Below, one piece after another: positions 16,617 through 25,489 of a stretch of 64,000 bases of DNA (position 1 is the stretch's first letter; each line of letters starts with the position of its first letter). This stretch comes from Firm-04 sp964463355 (GTDB lineage: Bacteria > Bacillota > Clostridia > Oscillospirales > Ruminococcaceae). A program made the position numbers and the translations under genes. The notes below the pieces were generated by a model. That model had not been told where the DNA came from, did no database searches, and was given only the letters and a program-made list of their open reading frames with translations. Location of the stretch: NCBI GenBank assembly GCA_964463355.1, contig CAYXBP010000002.1:1-64000 (forward strand), read 5' to 3'.

Positions 16617-17960
16617 TTAGTCGAGGAAGCCCTTGTGATGACGCATCATCATCTGGGATTCCAAGGTACGAACAGTTTCAATGGCAACGCTGACCACGAT
16701 AAGGATAGAAGTACCACTCATAGCAGAGATATTCAGCTTTGTGATGCGCAGGAAGATGATCGGGAAAATCGCAATGATACCCAGATACACGGCACCAACC
16801 AGCGTTAGCTTGGAGAGGACTTTCTGGATGTAGTCAGAAGTTGGCTTGCCAGGACGAATGCCAGGAATACCGCCATTCGACTGACGCAAATTGTTTGCGA
16901 TCTCAATTGGATTATACTGCATTGAAACATAGAAGAAGTTGAATGCGATAATCAGGATAAAGTAGAGGATCGCATACGGAATGCTCTGCATATTAAAGAA
17001 ACTGATGAAGTAGTAGTAGATCTTCTCGCCCAGACCCGTATCCTCAGTAATCACCTTAACTGGTTCACGAATCATGGCGATAGTGGATGGCAGGGACATA
17101 AAGCTCATCGCGAAGATGATCGGCATAACGCCAGACATACACACCTTGATGGGCAAATGCGAGGACTGTCCGCCATACTGCTTTCTGCCGACAACACGCT
17201 TTGCGTACTGCACGGGAATGCGACGTTCTGCCTCGTTCATAATGACGATACCAACAATCATTGCCACAAAGATAACGGCGTAAACCATCACCAAGGTAAA
17301 GTACTTCTTGGGATCGTCAATGACCAGACCTGCCAATCTGCCGACTTCTTCCGGCAGTCTTGCAACGATACCAGCAAAGAGAATCATGGAGATGCCGTTG
17401 CCGATGCCGCGCTCATTGATGCGGTTACCCATCCAAATGATCAACGAGGAGCCAGCGATAAAGCAGCAAATGATAACAAACATCGCGAAGATACCCTCGC
17501 CGCCGCTGGTATAAAGCACTGCGGATTTGCCGTCATCGCCTTTGATATTCTTCAGCGTGAGATAATAGGCGACCGCCATAAAGACTGCCAGCCCCAAAGC
17601 CACAAAAGAAGTAATCACATTCAGCTTTTTTCTGCCTTCCTCGCCCTCCTGCTGGAGTCGCTCCAGCGGAGGCAACGCGTAGGTCAGCAGCTGGATAATA
17701 ATGCTCGCGTTAATGTTGGGGGTAACGCCGAGGGAGAAGATGGTCGCCTGTGAAAGCGCACCACCTGTAAGGATGTTCAAATATTCTAGGAAGTTGCCGC
17801 CCTTCGCCTTCTCCTCCATCCAGGAAACGACCACAGATGTATCAAGGAACGGGACGGTAATTGCGCTTCCCAAGCGGAAAATCACGATGATAAACAGTGT
17901 GAACAGGATCTTCTTACGGATATCCGGAATCTTCCATGCGTTAGCCATGGTTTTGAACAC
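16617..17960 (-). CDS. secY: preprotein translocase subunit SecY
   Basis: Forms the protein-conducting channel of the Sec translocon. The 447-residue protein has ten hydrophobic segments, with the SecY signatures around LNILTGGALSQATIFSLGVT and ERGIGNGISMI-type loops and the basic loop RKQYGGQSSHLPIK. It starts one base after the rplO stop. Confidence 0.97.
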   Translation of the reverse strand: MFKTMANAWKIPDIRKKILFTLFIIVIFRLGSAITVPFLDTSVVVSWMEEKAKGGNFLEYLNILTGGALSQATIFSLGVTPNINASIIIQLLTYALPPLERLQQEGEEGRKKLNVITSFVALGLAVFMAVAYYLTLKNIKGDDGKSAVLYTSGGEGIFAMFVIICCFIAGSSLIIWMGNRINERGIGNGISMILFAGIVARLPEEVGRLAGLVIDDPKKYFTLVMVYAVIFVAMIVGIVIMNEAERRIPVQYAKRVVGRKQYGGQSSHLPIKVCMSGVMPIIFAMSFMSLPSTIAMIREPVKVITEDTGLGEKIYYYFISFFNMQSIPYAILYFILIIAFNFFYVSMQYNPIEIANNLRQSNGGIPGIRPGKPTSDYIQKVLSKLTLVGAVYLGIIAIFPIIFLRITKLNISAMSGTSILIVVSVAIETVRTLESQMMMRHHKGFLD

Positions 17961-17961
17961 A

Positions 17962-18405
17962 CTACATCACCTCAGCTTTCCCGCCTGCCTTCTCGATTTT
18001 TTCTGCTGCTGCCGCAGAGAACTTTGCAGCCTTAACGGTCAGCTTTGCAGTCAGTTCACCGTTGCCCAGTACCTTCACGCCACCGTTCTCAATCTTCTTG
18101 AGCAGACCGGAAGCGATCAGCAACTCAGTATCCACAACAGTGCCGTCAACGAAGCGATTCAGATCGCCGACATTAACGGTGGAATAACGAGTAGCGAAAA
18201 TGTTGTTGAAGCCGCGTTTCGGAATGCGTCTTGCAAGGGGCATCTGGCCGCCTTCAAAACCGATTCTCACGCCGCCGCCGGAACGCGCATTCTGACCCTT
18301 ATGGCCCTTGCCTGCGGTCTTGCCGTTACCGGAACCGTGTCCTCTGCCGACTCTCTTCACCTGACGGTTGGAATCAGCAGCGGGTGTCAATTCATGAATC
18401 TTCAA
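17962..18405 (-). CDS. rplO: 50S ribosomal protein L15
   Basis: A late-assembly large-subunit protein. The 147-residue protein has the glycine- and basic-rich start RVGRGHGSGNGKTAGKGHKG and a compact C-terminal domain. The gene is followed almost immediately by secY, an arrangement conserved across bacteria. Confidence 0.96.
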   Translation of the reverse strand: MKIHELTPAADSNRQVKRVGRGHGSGNGKTAGKGHKGQNARSGGGVRIGFEGGQMPLARRIPKRGFNNIFATRYSTVNVGDLNRFVDGTVVDTELLIASGLLKKIENGGVKVLGNGELTAKLTVKAAKFSAAAAEKIEKAGGKAEVM

Positions 18406-18424
18406 TGGTTCGCACCTCCTTGCA

Positions 18425-18601
18425 TTAAGCTTCTGTTACCTCAACGAGGTGGGAAATCTTACGAACTTTGCCCTGTGTCTGTGCATTATCGGGTTGTGTC
18501 GTACAATCGCCGATCTTACGCAGACCTAGAGAATGAGCAGTTGCGATCTGGTCTTGTTTGCAGCCGATCAGACTCTTGACGAGCTTAACATTCTTTGCCA
18601 T
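18425..18601 (-). CDS. rpmD: 50S ribosomal protein L30
   Basis: A 58-residue protein from ATG 18601 to TAA 18425-18427, beginning MAKNVKLVKSLIGCKQDQIA and continuing with HSLGLRKIGD, the L30 signature for rRNA binding. A GGAGTGAG ribosome site precedes it. It lies between rpsE and rplO, as in most Firmicutes. Confidence 0.94.
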   Translation of the reverse strand: MAKNVKLVKSLIGCKQDQIATAHSLGLRKIGDCTTQPDNAQTQGKVRKISHLVEVTEA

Positions 18602-18621
18602 AACAGCTCACTCCTAACCGA

Positions 18622-19125
18622 TTATTTGCCGAAAATCTCAGCAGTTGTCTTGCCGCGCTTCTCAGCAACAGACTTCGCATCGGTGCATTCCATCAAACCA
18701 TTGATGGTTGCGCGCACGACGTTGAAGGGGTTGTTGGAGCGCTGGCTCTTGGTACGGATATCCTGGATACCAGCGACCTCGATGACCGCACGCACGGGGC
18801 CACCTGCGATAACACCAGTACCGGGGGCAGCGGGCATCATCAGAACACGACCTGCGCCAAACTTGCCAACTACCTCGTGAGGAATGGTTGTACCACGGAG
18901 GGAAACGCGAACGAGATTCTTCTTTGCATCTTCGATGCCCTTGCGGATAGCGTCCGGAACTTCACCGGACTTGCCCATGCCGAAGCCTACAACGCCGTTT
19001 CCGTCGCCTACAACTACCAGGGCAGAGAATTTCATGATGCGGCCGCCCTTCACCGTCTTGCTTACACGGTTGATCGAAACGACCTTCTCCATAAGTTCCA
19101 TATTGGATGCGTCAATCAGTGCCAA
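18622..19125 (-). CDS. rpsE: 30S ribosomal protein S5
   Basis: S5 contributes to decoding accuracy. The 167-residue protein shows the double-stranded-RNA-binding-like N-terminal domain (VGDGNGVVGFGMGKSGEVPD) and the C-terminal domain with VIAGGPVRAVIEVAGI. Confidence 0.97.
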   Translation of the reverse strand: MALIDASNMELMEKVVSINRVSKTVKGGRIMKFSALVVVGDGNGVVGFGMGKSGEVPDAIRKGIEDAKKNLVRVSLRGTTIPHEVVGKFGAGRVLMMPAAPGTGVIAGGPVRAVIEVAGIQDIRTKSQRSNNPFNVVRATINGLMECTDAKSVAEKRGKTTAEIFGK

Positions 19126-19142
19126 TCGAATTCCCTCCTTCT

Positions 19143-19502
19143 TTAGAACTGCAACCCGTTCTCGCGGGCGCCGTCTGCAAGCTCTTGTACTCTGCCGTGA
19201 TACACATAACCACCACGGTCAAATACCACGCTGGAGATGCCCTTATCAGCAGCCTTTTTTGCAATCGCAGCACCAACCATGCGTGCGCCTTCCTTGTTGC
19301 CGCCGTTACCCTCAAAGCCCTTATCCTGGCTGGATGCGGAAACGATGGTCACACCGTTCACATCATCTATCAGCTGTGCATAAATGTGCTTTGTAGAGCG
19401 ATATACGCTCAGTCTGGGGCGCTCGGGCGTGCCGGAGATCTTAGCGCGAACTCTGCGATGTCTCTTGAGACGGGCTTTGTTGCTGTCAATTTTCTTTACC
19501 AT
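19143..19502 (-). CDS. rplR: 50S ribosomal protein L18
   Basis: Binds 5S rRNA with L5. The 119-residue protein has the basic N-terminus (KARLKRHRRVRAKISGTPER), PRLSVYRSTKHIYAQLIDD and the final YHGRVQELADGARENGLQF. Confidence 0.97.
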   Translation of the reverse strand: MVKKIDSNKARLKRHRRVRAKISGTPERPRLSVYRSTKHIYAQLIDDVNGVTIVSASSQDKGFEGNGGNKEGARMVGAAIAKKAADKGISSVVFDRGGYVYHGRVQELADGARENGLQF

Positions 19503-19520
19503 AGCAATTCACCTTTCTCC

Positions 19521-20069
19521 TTATTTCTTGCCCTTGCCGGCTTTGCCTTCCTTACGGATGATATACTCGTCCTCGTAGCGAATACCCTTGCCCTTATAAG
19601 GCTCCGGGGGACGCTTCTCGCGGATTTCTGCGGCAAACTGACCAACGACTTGTTTGTCGTAACCGTTGATGACGATCTTGTTTGCGTTGGGTACATCAAT
19701 TGTGATGCCGTCAATTTCAGGGACGATAACCTGGTGGGAGTAACCAAGGTTCATAACCAGCTTTTTGCCGTCCTTTGCAGCACGGTAACCAACGCCTTCG
19801 ATAACCAGCACCTTGCTGTAGCCTTCGCTAACACCATGGATCATGTTTGCGATGAGGGTTCTGGTCAAACCGTGCAGTGCGCGGTTCTCACTCAGATCGT
19901 TGGGGCGGGTCACGGTAACCTGCGCACCCTCAACAGCAATCTTCATTGCTGCGTTTGCCTGATAGCTGTTCTCGCCCTTGGGGCCCTTCACGGTAACGAG
20001 GTTCTTCTCGTCAACGGTAACGGTCACGCCAGCGGGAATTGCGATAGGCAGTCTTCCGATTCTTGACAT
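19521..20069 (-). CDS. rplF: 50S ribosomal protein L6
   Basis: L6 supports the factor-binding region of the large subunit. The 182-residue protein begins MSRIGRLPIAIPAGV and ends with the signature KRPPEPYKGKGIRYEDE plus a basic tail. Two tandem L6 domains are evident. Confidence 0.97.
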   Translation of the reverse strand: MSRIGRLPIAIPAGVTVTVDEKNLVTVKGPKGENSYQANAAMKIAVEGAQVTVTRPNDLSENRALHGLTRTLIANMIHGVSEGYSKVLVIEGVGYRAAKDGKKLVMNLGYSHQVIVPEIDGITIDVPNANKIVINGYDKQVVGQFAAEIREKRPPEPYKGKGIRYEDEYIIRKEGKAGKGKK

Positions 20070-20083
20070 TGTACGATCCTCCC

Positions 20084-20482
20084 TTACCAGATATAAGCTA
20101 GCACTTCACCGCCGACATTCAGCTCTCTAGCCTTCTTGTCGGTCATGATGCCCTTGGAAGTGGAAACGATGACAATGCCCAGCCCCTTGCGAACCTTCGG
20201 CATATCCTCGCAGCTGCTGTAAATACGCAGACCAGGCTTGGATACGCGGCGGAGACCGCTGATGACAGGCGTTCTGTTATCGCTGTACTTCAAGTTGATG
20301 CGGATGATACCCTGCTTGCCGTCCTCGATGACCTGGAAGCTCTTGATGTAACCCTCGTCCAGCAGGATCTGGGTGATCGCCTTCTTCACATTGGAAGCAG
20401 GAATGTCAACCGTGGCGTGCTTTGCGGTATTTGCATTGCGGATTCGAGTCAACAGATCCGCGATTGTATCGGAAATTTGCAT
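20084..20482 (-). CDS. rpsH: 30S ribosomal protein S8
   Basis: S8 binds the central domain of 16S rRNA and in E. coli represses the spc operon. The 132-residue protein begins MQISDTIADLLTRIRNA and has the C-terminal signature VSTSKGIMTDKKARE. Confidence 0.97.
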   Translation of the reverse strand: MQISDTIADLLTRIRNANTAKHATVDIPASNVKKAITQILLDEGYIKSFQVIEDGKQGIIRINLKYSDNRTPVISGLRRVSKPGLRIYSSCEDMPKVRKGLGIVIVSTSKGIMTDKKARELNVGGEVLAYIW

Positions 20483-20511
20483 GCCGAATGACCTCCTATT
20501 CTATCGTCGGT

Positions 20512-20697
20512 TTACCAGCTAGCCTTCTTGACACCAGGAATCTGACCATCGTGTGCAAGCTCTCTGAAGCAAATTCGGCAAATACCGAACTTTCTGAGAT
20601 AGGCATGGGGTCTGCCGCAGATTTTGCATCTGTTGTATGCACGGGTAGAGAACTTAGGCGCTCTCTGCTGCTTTAAAATCATTGATTTCTTTGCCAT
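20512..20697 (-). CDS. rpsN: 30S ribosomal protein S14, zinc-binding type
   Basis: The 61-residue short form of S14 (often called type Z). Two cysteine pairs (CKIC and CRIC) flank GRPHAYLRKFG, giving a zinc site. The longer zinc-free paralogue is not in the window. Confidence 0.96.
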   Translation of the reverse strand: MAKKSMILKQQRAPKFSTRAYNRCKICGRPHAYLRKFGICRICFRELAHDGQIPGVKKASW

Positions 20698-20710
20698 ATG
20701 CTCCTCCTGA

Positions 20711-21250
20711 TTACTTGGCGAAGGGTGCGCCCAGAAGCGTAAGCAGCTCCTTGGCCTCTTCGTCGGTGGATGCGGTGGTGATAAAGTTGATATCCATACC
20801 GCGCACCTTATCGATCTTGTCGTACTCGATCTCAGGGAAGATCAACTGCTCTTTGAGGCCAGTGGAGTAATTGCCCTTGCCATCAAAGGAGTTGGGATTG
20901 ATACCGCGAAAATCGCGAACACGTGGGAACGAAATGTTGAAAAGCTTATCAACGAAATCCCACATCTTTTCACCGCGAAGTGTTACCTTCACGCCGATGG
21001 GCATACCCTCACGCAGCTTGAAGTTTGCAACAGACTTCTTTGCGCGGCACACAACAGGTCTCTGACCAGTGATCAGACCCAGATCGTTCATGATCGCGTC
21101 AATCGCCTTGGCATTTTCCTTTGCTTCGCCTGCGCCAACATTAATTACGACCTTCTCGAGACGAGGAATCTGCATCACGTTCTTGTAGCCAAACTTCTTC
21201 ATCAGTGCCGGAGCGACGGTGCCGGCATAATATTCTTTCAATCTAGCCAT
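20711..21250 (-). CDS. rplE: 50S ribosomal protein L5
   Basis: Binds 5S rRNA and contacts P-site tRNA. The protein of 179 residues includes MQIPRLEKVVINVGAGEA, the TGQRPVVCRAKKSVA stretch and RDFRGI. Two ATG codons stand in tandem (21253 and 21250); the second has better spacing from AAGGAG and matches the usual MARLKEYY start. Confidence 0.97.
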   Translation of the reverse strand: MARLKEYYAGTVAPALMKKFGYKNVMQIPRLEKVVINVGAGEAKENAKAIDAIMNDLGLITGQRPVVCRAKKSVANFKLREGMPIGVKVTLRGEKMWDFVDKLFNISFPRVRDFRGINPNSFDGKGNYSTGLKEQLIFPEIEYDKIDKVRGMDINFITTASTDEEAKELLTLLGAPFAK

Positions 21251-21265
21251 CATCGTTCTCCTTTA

Positions 21266-21613
21266 TCATTCAAATGTAGCGTTGCACTCTTTGCAAACGC
21301 GGAACTTCTTGCCATTAACCACCGAATGACCAACGCGAGTGGGCTTGCCGCACTTGGGGCAAACAAGCTGAACCTTGCAGGCGTAGATCGGTGACTCTGC
21401 CTTTACGATACCGCCCTGCTGACCAACTCTGGTAGGCTTAACGTGCTTTGTGATCATCTTGAAACCTTCAACGATGACCTTGCCCTCCTTGGGGCTGACA
21501 GCTACGACCTTGCCAGTGCGCAGCTTCTTTTTGTCGACATCGGAGTACTTGTCGCTGGGCTTACCAACGCGAAGCACAACGGTATCGCCAGTCTTTACAT
21601 GAACCTTATTCAT
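21266..21613 (-). CDS. rplX: 50S ribosomal protein L24
   Basis: An assembly-initiator protein with a KOW motif (TGDTVVLRVGKPSDK). The 115-residue protein has two cysteine pairs in its C-terminal half (CPKCG and CKEC), spaced like a zinc ribbon, which many L24 sequences lack. Confidence 0.96.
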   Translation of the reverse strand: MNKVHVKTGDTVVLRVGKPSDKYSDVDKKKLRTGKVVAVSPKEGKVIVEGFKMITKHVKPTRVGQQGGIVKAESPIYACKVQLVCPKCGKPTRVGHSVVNGKKFRVCKECNATFE

Positions 21614-21629
21614 CTGTCAGTACCTCCAA

Positions 21630-21998
21630 TCAAAGGACCTCCGGCGCAAGGCTGAGGATCTTCACATAATCGTGGTCTCTCAGCTCTCTAGCAACCGGTC
21701 CGAAAATACGGGTGCCCTTGGGGGTCTTGTCTTCCTTGATGATCACTGCGGCATTCTCATCAAAACGAATGTAAGTGCCGTCCTCTCTGCGAAGACCCTT
21801 CGCAGAACGAACGATAACGGCCTTAACAACGTCACCCTTCTTTACAACGCCGCCGGGTGCTGCTTTCTTTACGGAAGCGACAACAACATCACCGATGTTT
21901 GCGTAGCGTCTGCGCGTACCGCCTAGCACGCGGATGCACATAAGCTCCTTTGCGCCAGTGTTGTCAGCAACCTTTAAGTAGGATTGCATCTGAATCAC
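21630..21998 (-). CDS. rplN: 50S ribosomal protein L14
   Basis: Part of the intersubunit bridge of the large subunit. The 122-residue protein starts at GTG 21998 (product begins VIQMQSYLKVADNTGAKE), eight bases after GGGAGG. The frame remains open for 24 more codons upstream, but these lack a ribosome site and L14 similarity. The final FGPVARELRDHDYVKILSLA is typical. Confidence 0.96.
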   Translation of the reverse strand: MIQMQSYLKVADNTGAKELMCIRVLGGTRRRYANIGDVVVASVKKAAPGGVVKKGDVVKAVIVRSAKGLRREDGTYIRFDENAAVIIKEDKTPKGTRIFGPVARELRDHDYVKILSLAPEVL

Positions 21999-22090
21999 AG
22001 CAATTTCCTCCCTTATTCGGTTCGCACAGAATCCGACAGACGGTTCCCAACCGTTTGTTTTGGATCCCATGCCTCTTTCTTACAGCGAGA

Positions 22091-22357
22091 TTATTTTGCC
22101 TTCTCAATGATGTTAACGACGCGCCATCTCTTATCCTTAGAAAGCGGACGAGTTTCCATCACCAGAACGCGGTCACCGACACGGCACTCATTGTTCTCAT
22201 CATGCGCTTTCAGATGTACGGTACGCTTCACGATCTTCTTGTACAAGGGGTGTGCCACGTTGTCAATGATCGCAACAACGACAGTCTTATCCATCTTATC
22301 GCTGATAACTTTGCCAGTACGGGTCTTTCTCAGGTTTCTCTCCATGGTCTCACTCAC
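22091..22357 (-). CDS. rpsQ: 30S ribosomal protein S17
   Basis: An OB-fold primary rRNA-binding protein. The 88-residue protein starts at GTG 22357 with AAGGAGG seven bases upstream, and contains RKTRTGKVISDKMDKTVVV and the C-terminal ETRPLSKDKRWRV. The 92 bases between it and rplN contain a short ACGGTT/AACCGT hairpin (22040-22054) and nothing else evident. Confidence 0.96.
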   Translation of the reverse strand: MSETMERNLRKTRTGKVISDKMDKTVVVAIIDNVAHPLYKKIVKRTVHLKAHDENNECRVGDRVLVMETRPLSKDKRWRVVNIIEKAK

Positions 22358-22374
22358 GATGATTCCTCCTTCAC

Positions 22375-22575
22375 TCAGGCATTCGCCGCAGTCTGAGCGG
22401 CACGAATGCAGGTCTTCACGCGGGCGATGTCCTTCTTCACTGCATTCAGGCGAGCAGTATTCTCAAGCTGATTGGCAGCGAGCTGGAAGCGGAGATTGAA
22501 CAGTTCCACCTTGAGGTTTGCGAGGGTTTCGTTCATCTCCTCAAGGGTCATCTTTCTGATTTCAGATGCTTTCAT
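22375..22575 (-). CDS. rpmC: 50S ribosomal protein L29
   Basis: A small two-helix protein at the tunnel exit where SRP and trigger factor dock. The 66-residue product begins MKASEIRKMTLEEMNETLAN and contains NLRFQLAANQLENTARL. Its ATG overlaps the rplP stop as ATGA, implying translational coupling. Confidence 0.96.
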   Translation of the reverse strand: MKASEIRKMTLEEMNETLANLKVELFNLRFQLAANQLENTARLNAVKKDIARVKTCIRAAQTAANA

Positions 22576-23000
22576 GCCTGCATACCTCCCTCAGTCTCCT
22601 TGGCAACAATCTTGCACTTGACCGGCAGCTTATGCATTGCAAGACGAAGTGCCTCACGGGCAACTTCCTCCGAAACGCCTGCGATCTCAAACATGACTCT
22701 GCCGGGCTTTACCACTGCAACCCAGTACTCGGGAGAACCTTTACCAGAACCCATTCGGGTTTCAGCGGGCTTCTCGGTGATGGGCTTGTCAGGGAAAATC
22801 TTGATCCAAACCTTACCGCCACGCTTGATATAACGCGTCATGGCGATACGGGCTGCCTCAATCTGGTTGGAAGTGATCCAGGACGGTTCCATTGCAACCA
22901 AACCGAAATCGCCGTAGCTTACGCGGTTTCCGCGCAAAGCCTTACCAGTCAAACGACCTCTGTGTACGCGGCGGTACTTAACTCTCTTTGGAAGCAGCAT
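22572..23000 (-). CDS. rplP: 50S ribosomal protein L16
   Basis: L16 shapes the A-site region of the large subunit. The 142-residue protein begins MLLPKRVKYRRVHRGRLTGK and has the conserved GKGSPEYWVAVVKPGR. The start ATG 23000 lies inside the 3' end of rpsC (23-base overlap), after GGAGGTTCTGCA. A longer in-frame extension upstream is the out-of-frame image of the rpsC tail. Confidence 0.96.
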   Translation of the reverse strand: MLLPKRVKYRRVHRGRLTGKALRGNRVSYGDFGLVAMEPSWITSNQIEAARIAMTRYIKRGGKVWIKIFPDKPITEKPAETRMGSGKGSPEYWVAVVKPGRVMFEIAGVSEEVAREALRLAMHKLPVKCKIVAKETEGGMQA

Positions 23001-23826
23001 TTGCAGAACCTCCTTCTCTTCTGTTCTGGTTAAAATCGCGACGAGGTCTGCGATCGCCGTTGTTGCCGTTGAAATCACGGCGCTGTCTGCGATCATTACC
23101 ACCGTTACGATCGTCGCGACGACGGCGACGATCATCATTTCTGCGATCGTTCTTCTTCTCGTAGCGCTCCTTATTGGCAGCTGCCTTTGCAGCATCACCC
23201 TTCAGGACTTCGCCCTTATAGATCCAAACCTTAACGCCGATGCGACCATATGTGGTGTTCGCCTCAGCAAAACCGTAGTCAATATCAGCACGAATAGTCT
23301 GAAGCGGAATGGTACCCTCGTGATAGCACTCGGAGCGTGCAATCTCGGCACCCGCCAAACGGCCACTGCACATGATCTTGATGCCCTTAGCACCCATCTT
23401 CATGGTTCTGCCGATAGAGCCCTTCATGGCGCGACGAAACGCGACACGATTCTCAAGATCAGAGGCGATTTTCTCAGCGACCAACTGTGCGCTAAGATCC
23501 ATGACCTTTACTTCAATGATATTCACTGAAACGGACTTGCCGATCTTCGCCTCCAGCTTCTTGCGGAGATTATCGATCTCAGCACCGCCGCGACCGATCA
23601 CCAGACCAGGCTTTGCGCAGTGAATGTGAATGCGAACCTTCTCGGGAATACGCTCAATCTCAACACGAGCGATGCCGGCGGCATACAGGGTCTTTTTAAT
23701 GTACTCGCGGAGGTTATAGTCCTCAACGAGGGTATCACCGAATTCCTTCTTGCGGGCAAACCAGCGGGAATCCCAATCCTTGATGATACCAACGCGCATA
23801 CCATGCGGATTAACTTTCTGTCCCAT
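22978..23826 (-). CDS. rpsC: 30S ribosomal protein S3 with long charged C-terminal tail
   Basis: S3 lines the mRNA entry tunnel and has helicase activity with S4 and S5. The first about 217 residues are a standard S3: MGQKVNPHGMRVGIIKDWDS, KH domain VIGRGGAEIDNLRKKLE, and GRIGVKVWIYKGEVL. Beyond these lies a tail of about 65 residues made almost entirely of Arg, Asp, Asn and Gly. At 282 residues it is well longer than the usual 210-240. The tail's codons overlap the start of rplP. Confidence 0.96.
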   Translation of the reverse strand: MGQKVNPHGMRVGIIKDWDSRWFARKKEFGDTLVEDYNLREYIKKTLYAAGIARVEIERIPEKVRIHIHCAKPGLVIGRGGAEIDNLRKKLEAKIGKSVSVNIIEVKVMDLSAQLVAEKIASDLENRVAFRRAMKGSIGRTMKMGAKGIKIMCSGRLAGAEIARSECYHEGTIPLQTIRADIDYGFAEANTTYGRIGVKVWIYKGEVLKGDAAKAAANKERYEKKNDRRNDDRRRRRDDRNGGNDRRQRRDFNGNNGDRRPRRDFNQNRREGGSANAASKES

Positions 23827-23831
23827 TCGAC

Positions 23832-24206
23832 TTATGCCTCCCTTTCCTTGAGGATGATGGTGATATTGGAAGTGCGCTTGTTAATACGGAATGCTCTGCC
23901 GTGTGCGCGGGGCTGAATCCTCTTAAGGATCGGGCCAGGCCCAACATTGCAGCTTGCAACATACAGCGCATCCTTATTCATGGAATGGTTGTTATCGGCA
24001 TTTGCGATTGCGGAGCAGAGCAGCTTCTTCACGATAGGGCAAGCTGCCTTAGGGGTCAGATCCAGCGTAGCCAGAGCGACATCAACAGGCTGATTGCGGA
24101 TCAGATCAAGAACGATCTGTACCTTTCTGGGTGAAATGCGAGCAAGACGCAGTTTTGCGACTGCCTGCAACTCAGCAACGTTCTCCGCTGTAGTGTTCTT
24201 AGCCAT
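23832..24206 (-). CDS. rplV: 50S ribosomal protein L22
   Basis: L22 extends a hairpin into the exit tunnel. The 124-residue protein has RISPRKVQIVLDLIRNQPV and the tunnel-hairpin segment RIQPRAHGRAFRINKRTSNI. It has about ten extra residues at the N-terminus compared with many homologues. Confidence 0.96.
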   Translation of the reverse strand: MAKNTTAENVAELQAVAKLRLARISPRKVQIVLDLIRNQPVDVALATLDLTPKAACPIVKKLLCSAIANADNNHSMNKDALYVASCNVGPGPILKRIQPRAHGRAFRINKRTSNITIILKEREA

Positions 24207-24224
24207 CTAAATTCCTCCTTCCGA

Positions 24225-24509
24225 TTACTTCTTGCCGTTGTTCGAGGTCTTCGAACCAGCGTGACCGCGGAAGGTTCTGGTCGGGGCAAACTCGCCGAGC
24301 TTGTGACCAATCATTTCCTCGGTAACATAAACCGGAACGTGCTTACGGCCATCATGTACTGCAAAGGTATGGCCAACGAATTCCGGAAAGATCGTGGAAG
24401 AACGGCTCCATGTTTTCAAAACCTTCTTCTCACCAGCCGCATTCATAGCATCGACTCTCTTCATGAGAGCTTCCTGTACAAAAGGGCCCTTCTTAACGCT
24501 TCTGCTCAT
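24225..24509 (-). CDS. rpsS: 30S ribosomal protein S19
   Basis: Head protein contacting S13. The 94-residue protein begins MSRSVKKGPFVQEALMKRV and has the signature GHKLGEFAPTRTFRGHAG. Confidence 0.97.
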   Translation of the reverse strand: MSRSVKKGPFVQEALMKRVDAMNAAGEKKVLKTWSRSSTIFPEFVGHTFAVHDGRKHVPVYVTEEMIGHKLGEFAPTRTFRGHAGSKTSNNGKK

Positions 24510-24526
24510 GGTTTAGCCTCCTCTCC

Positions 24527-25360
24527 TTACTTTCCGTTTCTTCTCTTCACGATGAGCTTATCGGAAGCCTTGTGACGCTTACGGGTCTTGTAACCCAGAG
24601 CAGGCTTGCCCCAAGGAGTTACAGGGCCGGGACGACCGATGGGGGACTTACCCTCACCACCGCCGTGGGGGTGATCGCAAGGGTTCATTACTGAACCACG
24701 GACGGTAGGACGAATACCCATGTGACGGATTCGACCAGCTTTACCGTAGTGAACGTTCTCGTGGTCAATGTTAGAAACCTGACCAACGGTAGCCTTACCG
24801 ATAACAGGAATCTTTCTCATTTCACCGCTGGGCAGACGAATCAGCGCATATGCGCCTTCCTTGCCCATGAGCTGCGCCATGTTACCTGCGCTGCGCACGA
24901 GCTGACCGCCCTTGCCAGGATACATTTCAATGTTGTGGATGAATGTACCAACCGGAATGTTGGTCAAAGGCAGTGCGTTGCCAGGCTTGATATCAGCATC
25001 AGGGCCACTGCAAACCACATCGCCGACCTTCAATCCGTGAGGGGCAATGATATAACGCTTCTCGCCATCCTCATACTGAAGCAGCGCGATAAATGCGGAA
25101 CGGTTGGGATCGTACTCCAGGCTGATAACAGTTGCGTTAATGCCATCCTTGTTACGCTTGAAGTCGATGATTCTGTACTTGGGACGAACGCCGCCGCCAC
25201 GATGGCGAACGGTGATTCTGCCGTAGCTGTTTCTGCCGGACTTCTTCTTCAGAGTCACGCACAGAGACTTCTCGGGGCCATTCTTGGAAAGACCAGAATA
25301 ATCGGTGACGGTCATACCACGGCGGCCGGGAGTAGTCGGCTTATAGGCTTTGATTGCCAT
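24527..25360 (-). CDS. rplB: 50S ribosomal protein L2
   Basis: L2 is needed for subunit association and the peptidyl transferase centre. The 277-residue protein starts MAIKAYKPTTPGRRGMTV and carries the conserved PCDHPHGGGEGKSPIGRPGP. Between it and rplW lie 129 bases with a small GGGAG/CTCCC hairpin (25397-25411). Confidence 0.97.
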   Translation of the reverse strand: MAIKAYKPTTPGRRGMTVTDYSGLSKNGPEKSLCVTLKKKSGRNSYGRITVRHRGGGVRPKYRIIDFKRNKDGINATVISLEYDPNRSAFIALLQYEDGEKRYIIAPHGLKVGDVVCSGPDADIKPGNALPLTNIPVGTFIHNIEMYPGKGGQLVRSAGNMAQLMGKEGAYALIRLPSGEMRKIPVIGKATVGQVSNIDHENVHYGKAGRIRHMGIRPTVRGSVMNPCDHPHGGGEGKSPIGRPGPVTPWGKPALGYKTRKRHKASDKLIVKRRNGK

Positions 25361-25489
25361 TGCTTAGTTCAACTCCTTAAATCAATGCTTTTTTGCGGGA
25401 GCATGACTCCCATACAGGCAAGAGCAGACGCTCCTGCAACGATGTCAGGGTACGCAATGCATCCGAGATGAGATGCCAGAAAGAGAATC

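Noticed and set aside
22572..23198. L16 with a 66-residue N-terminal extension
   Set aside because: The extension is the out-of-frame reading of the repetitive rpsC tail; ATG 23000 has its own ribosome site and fits L16.
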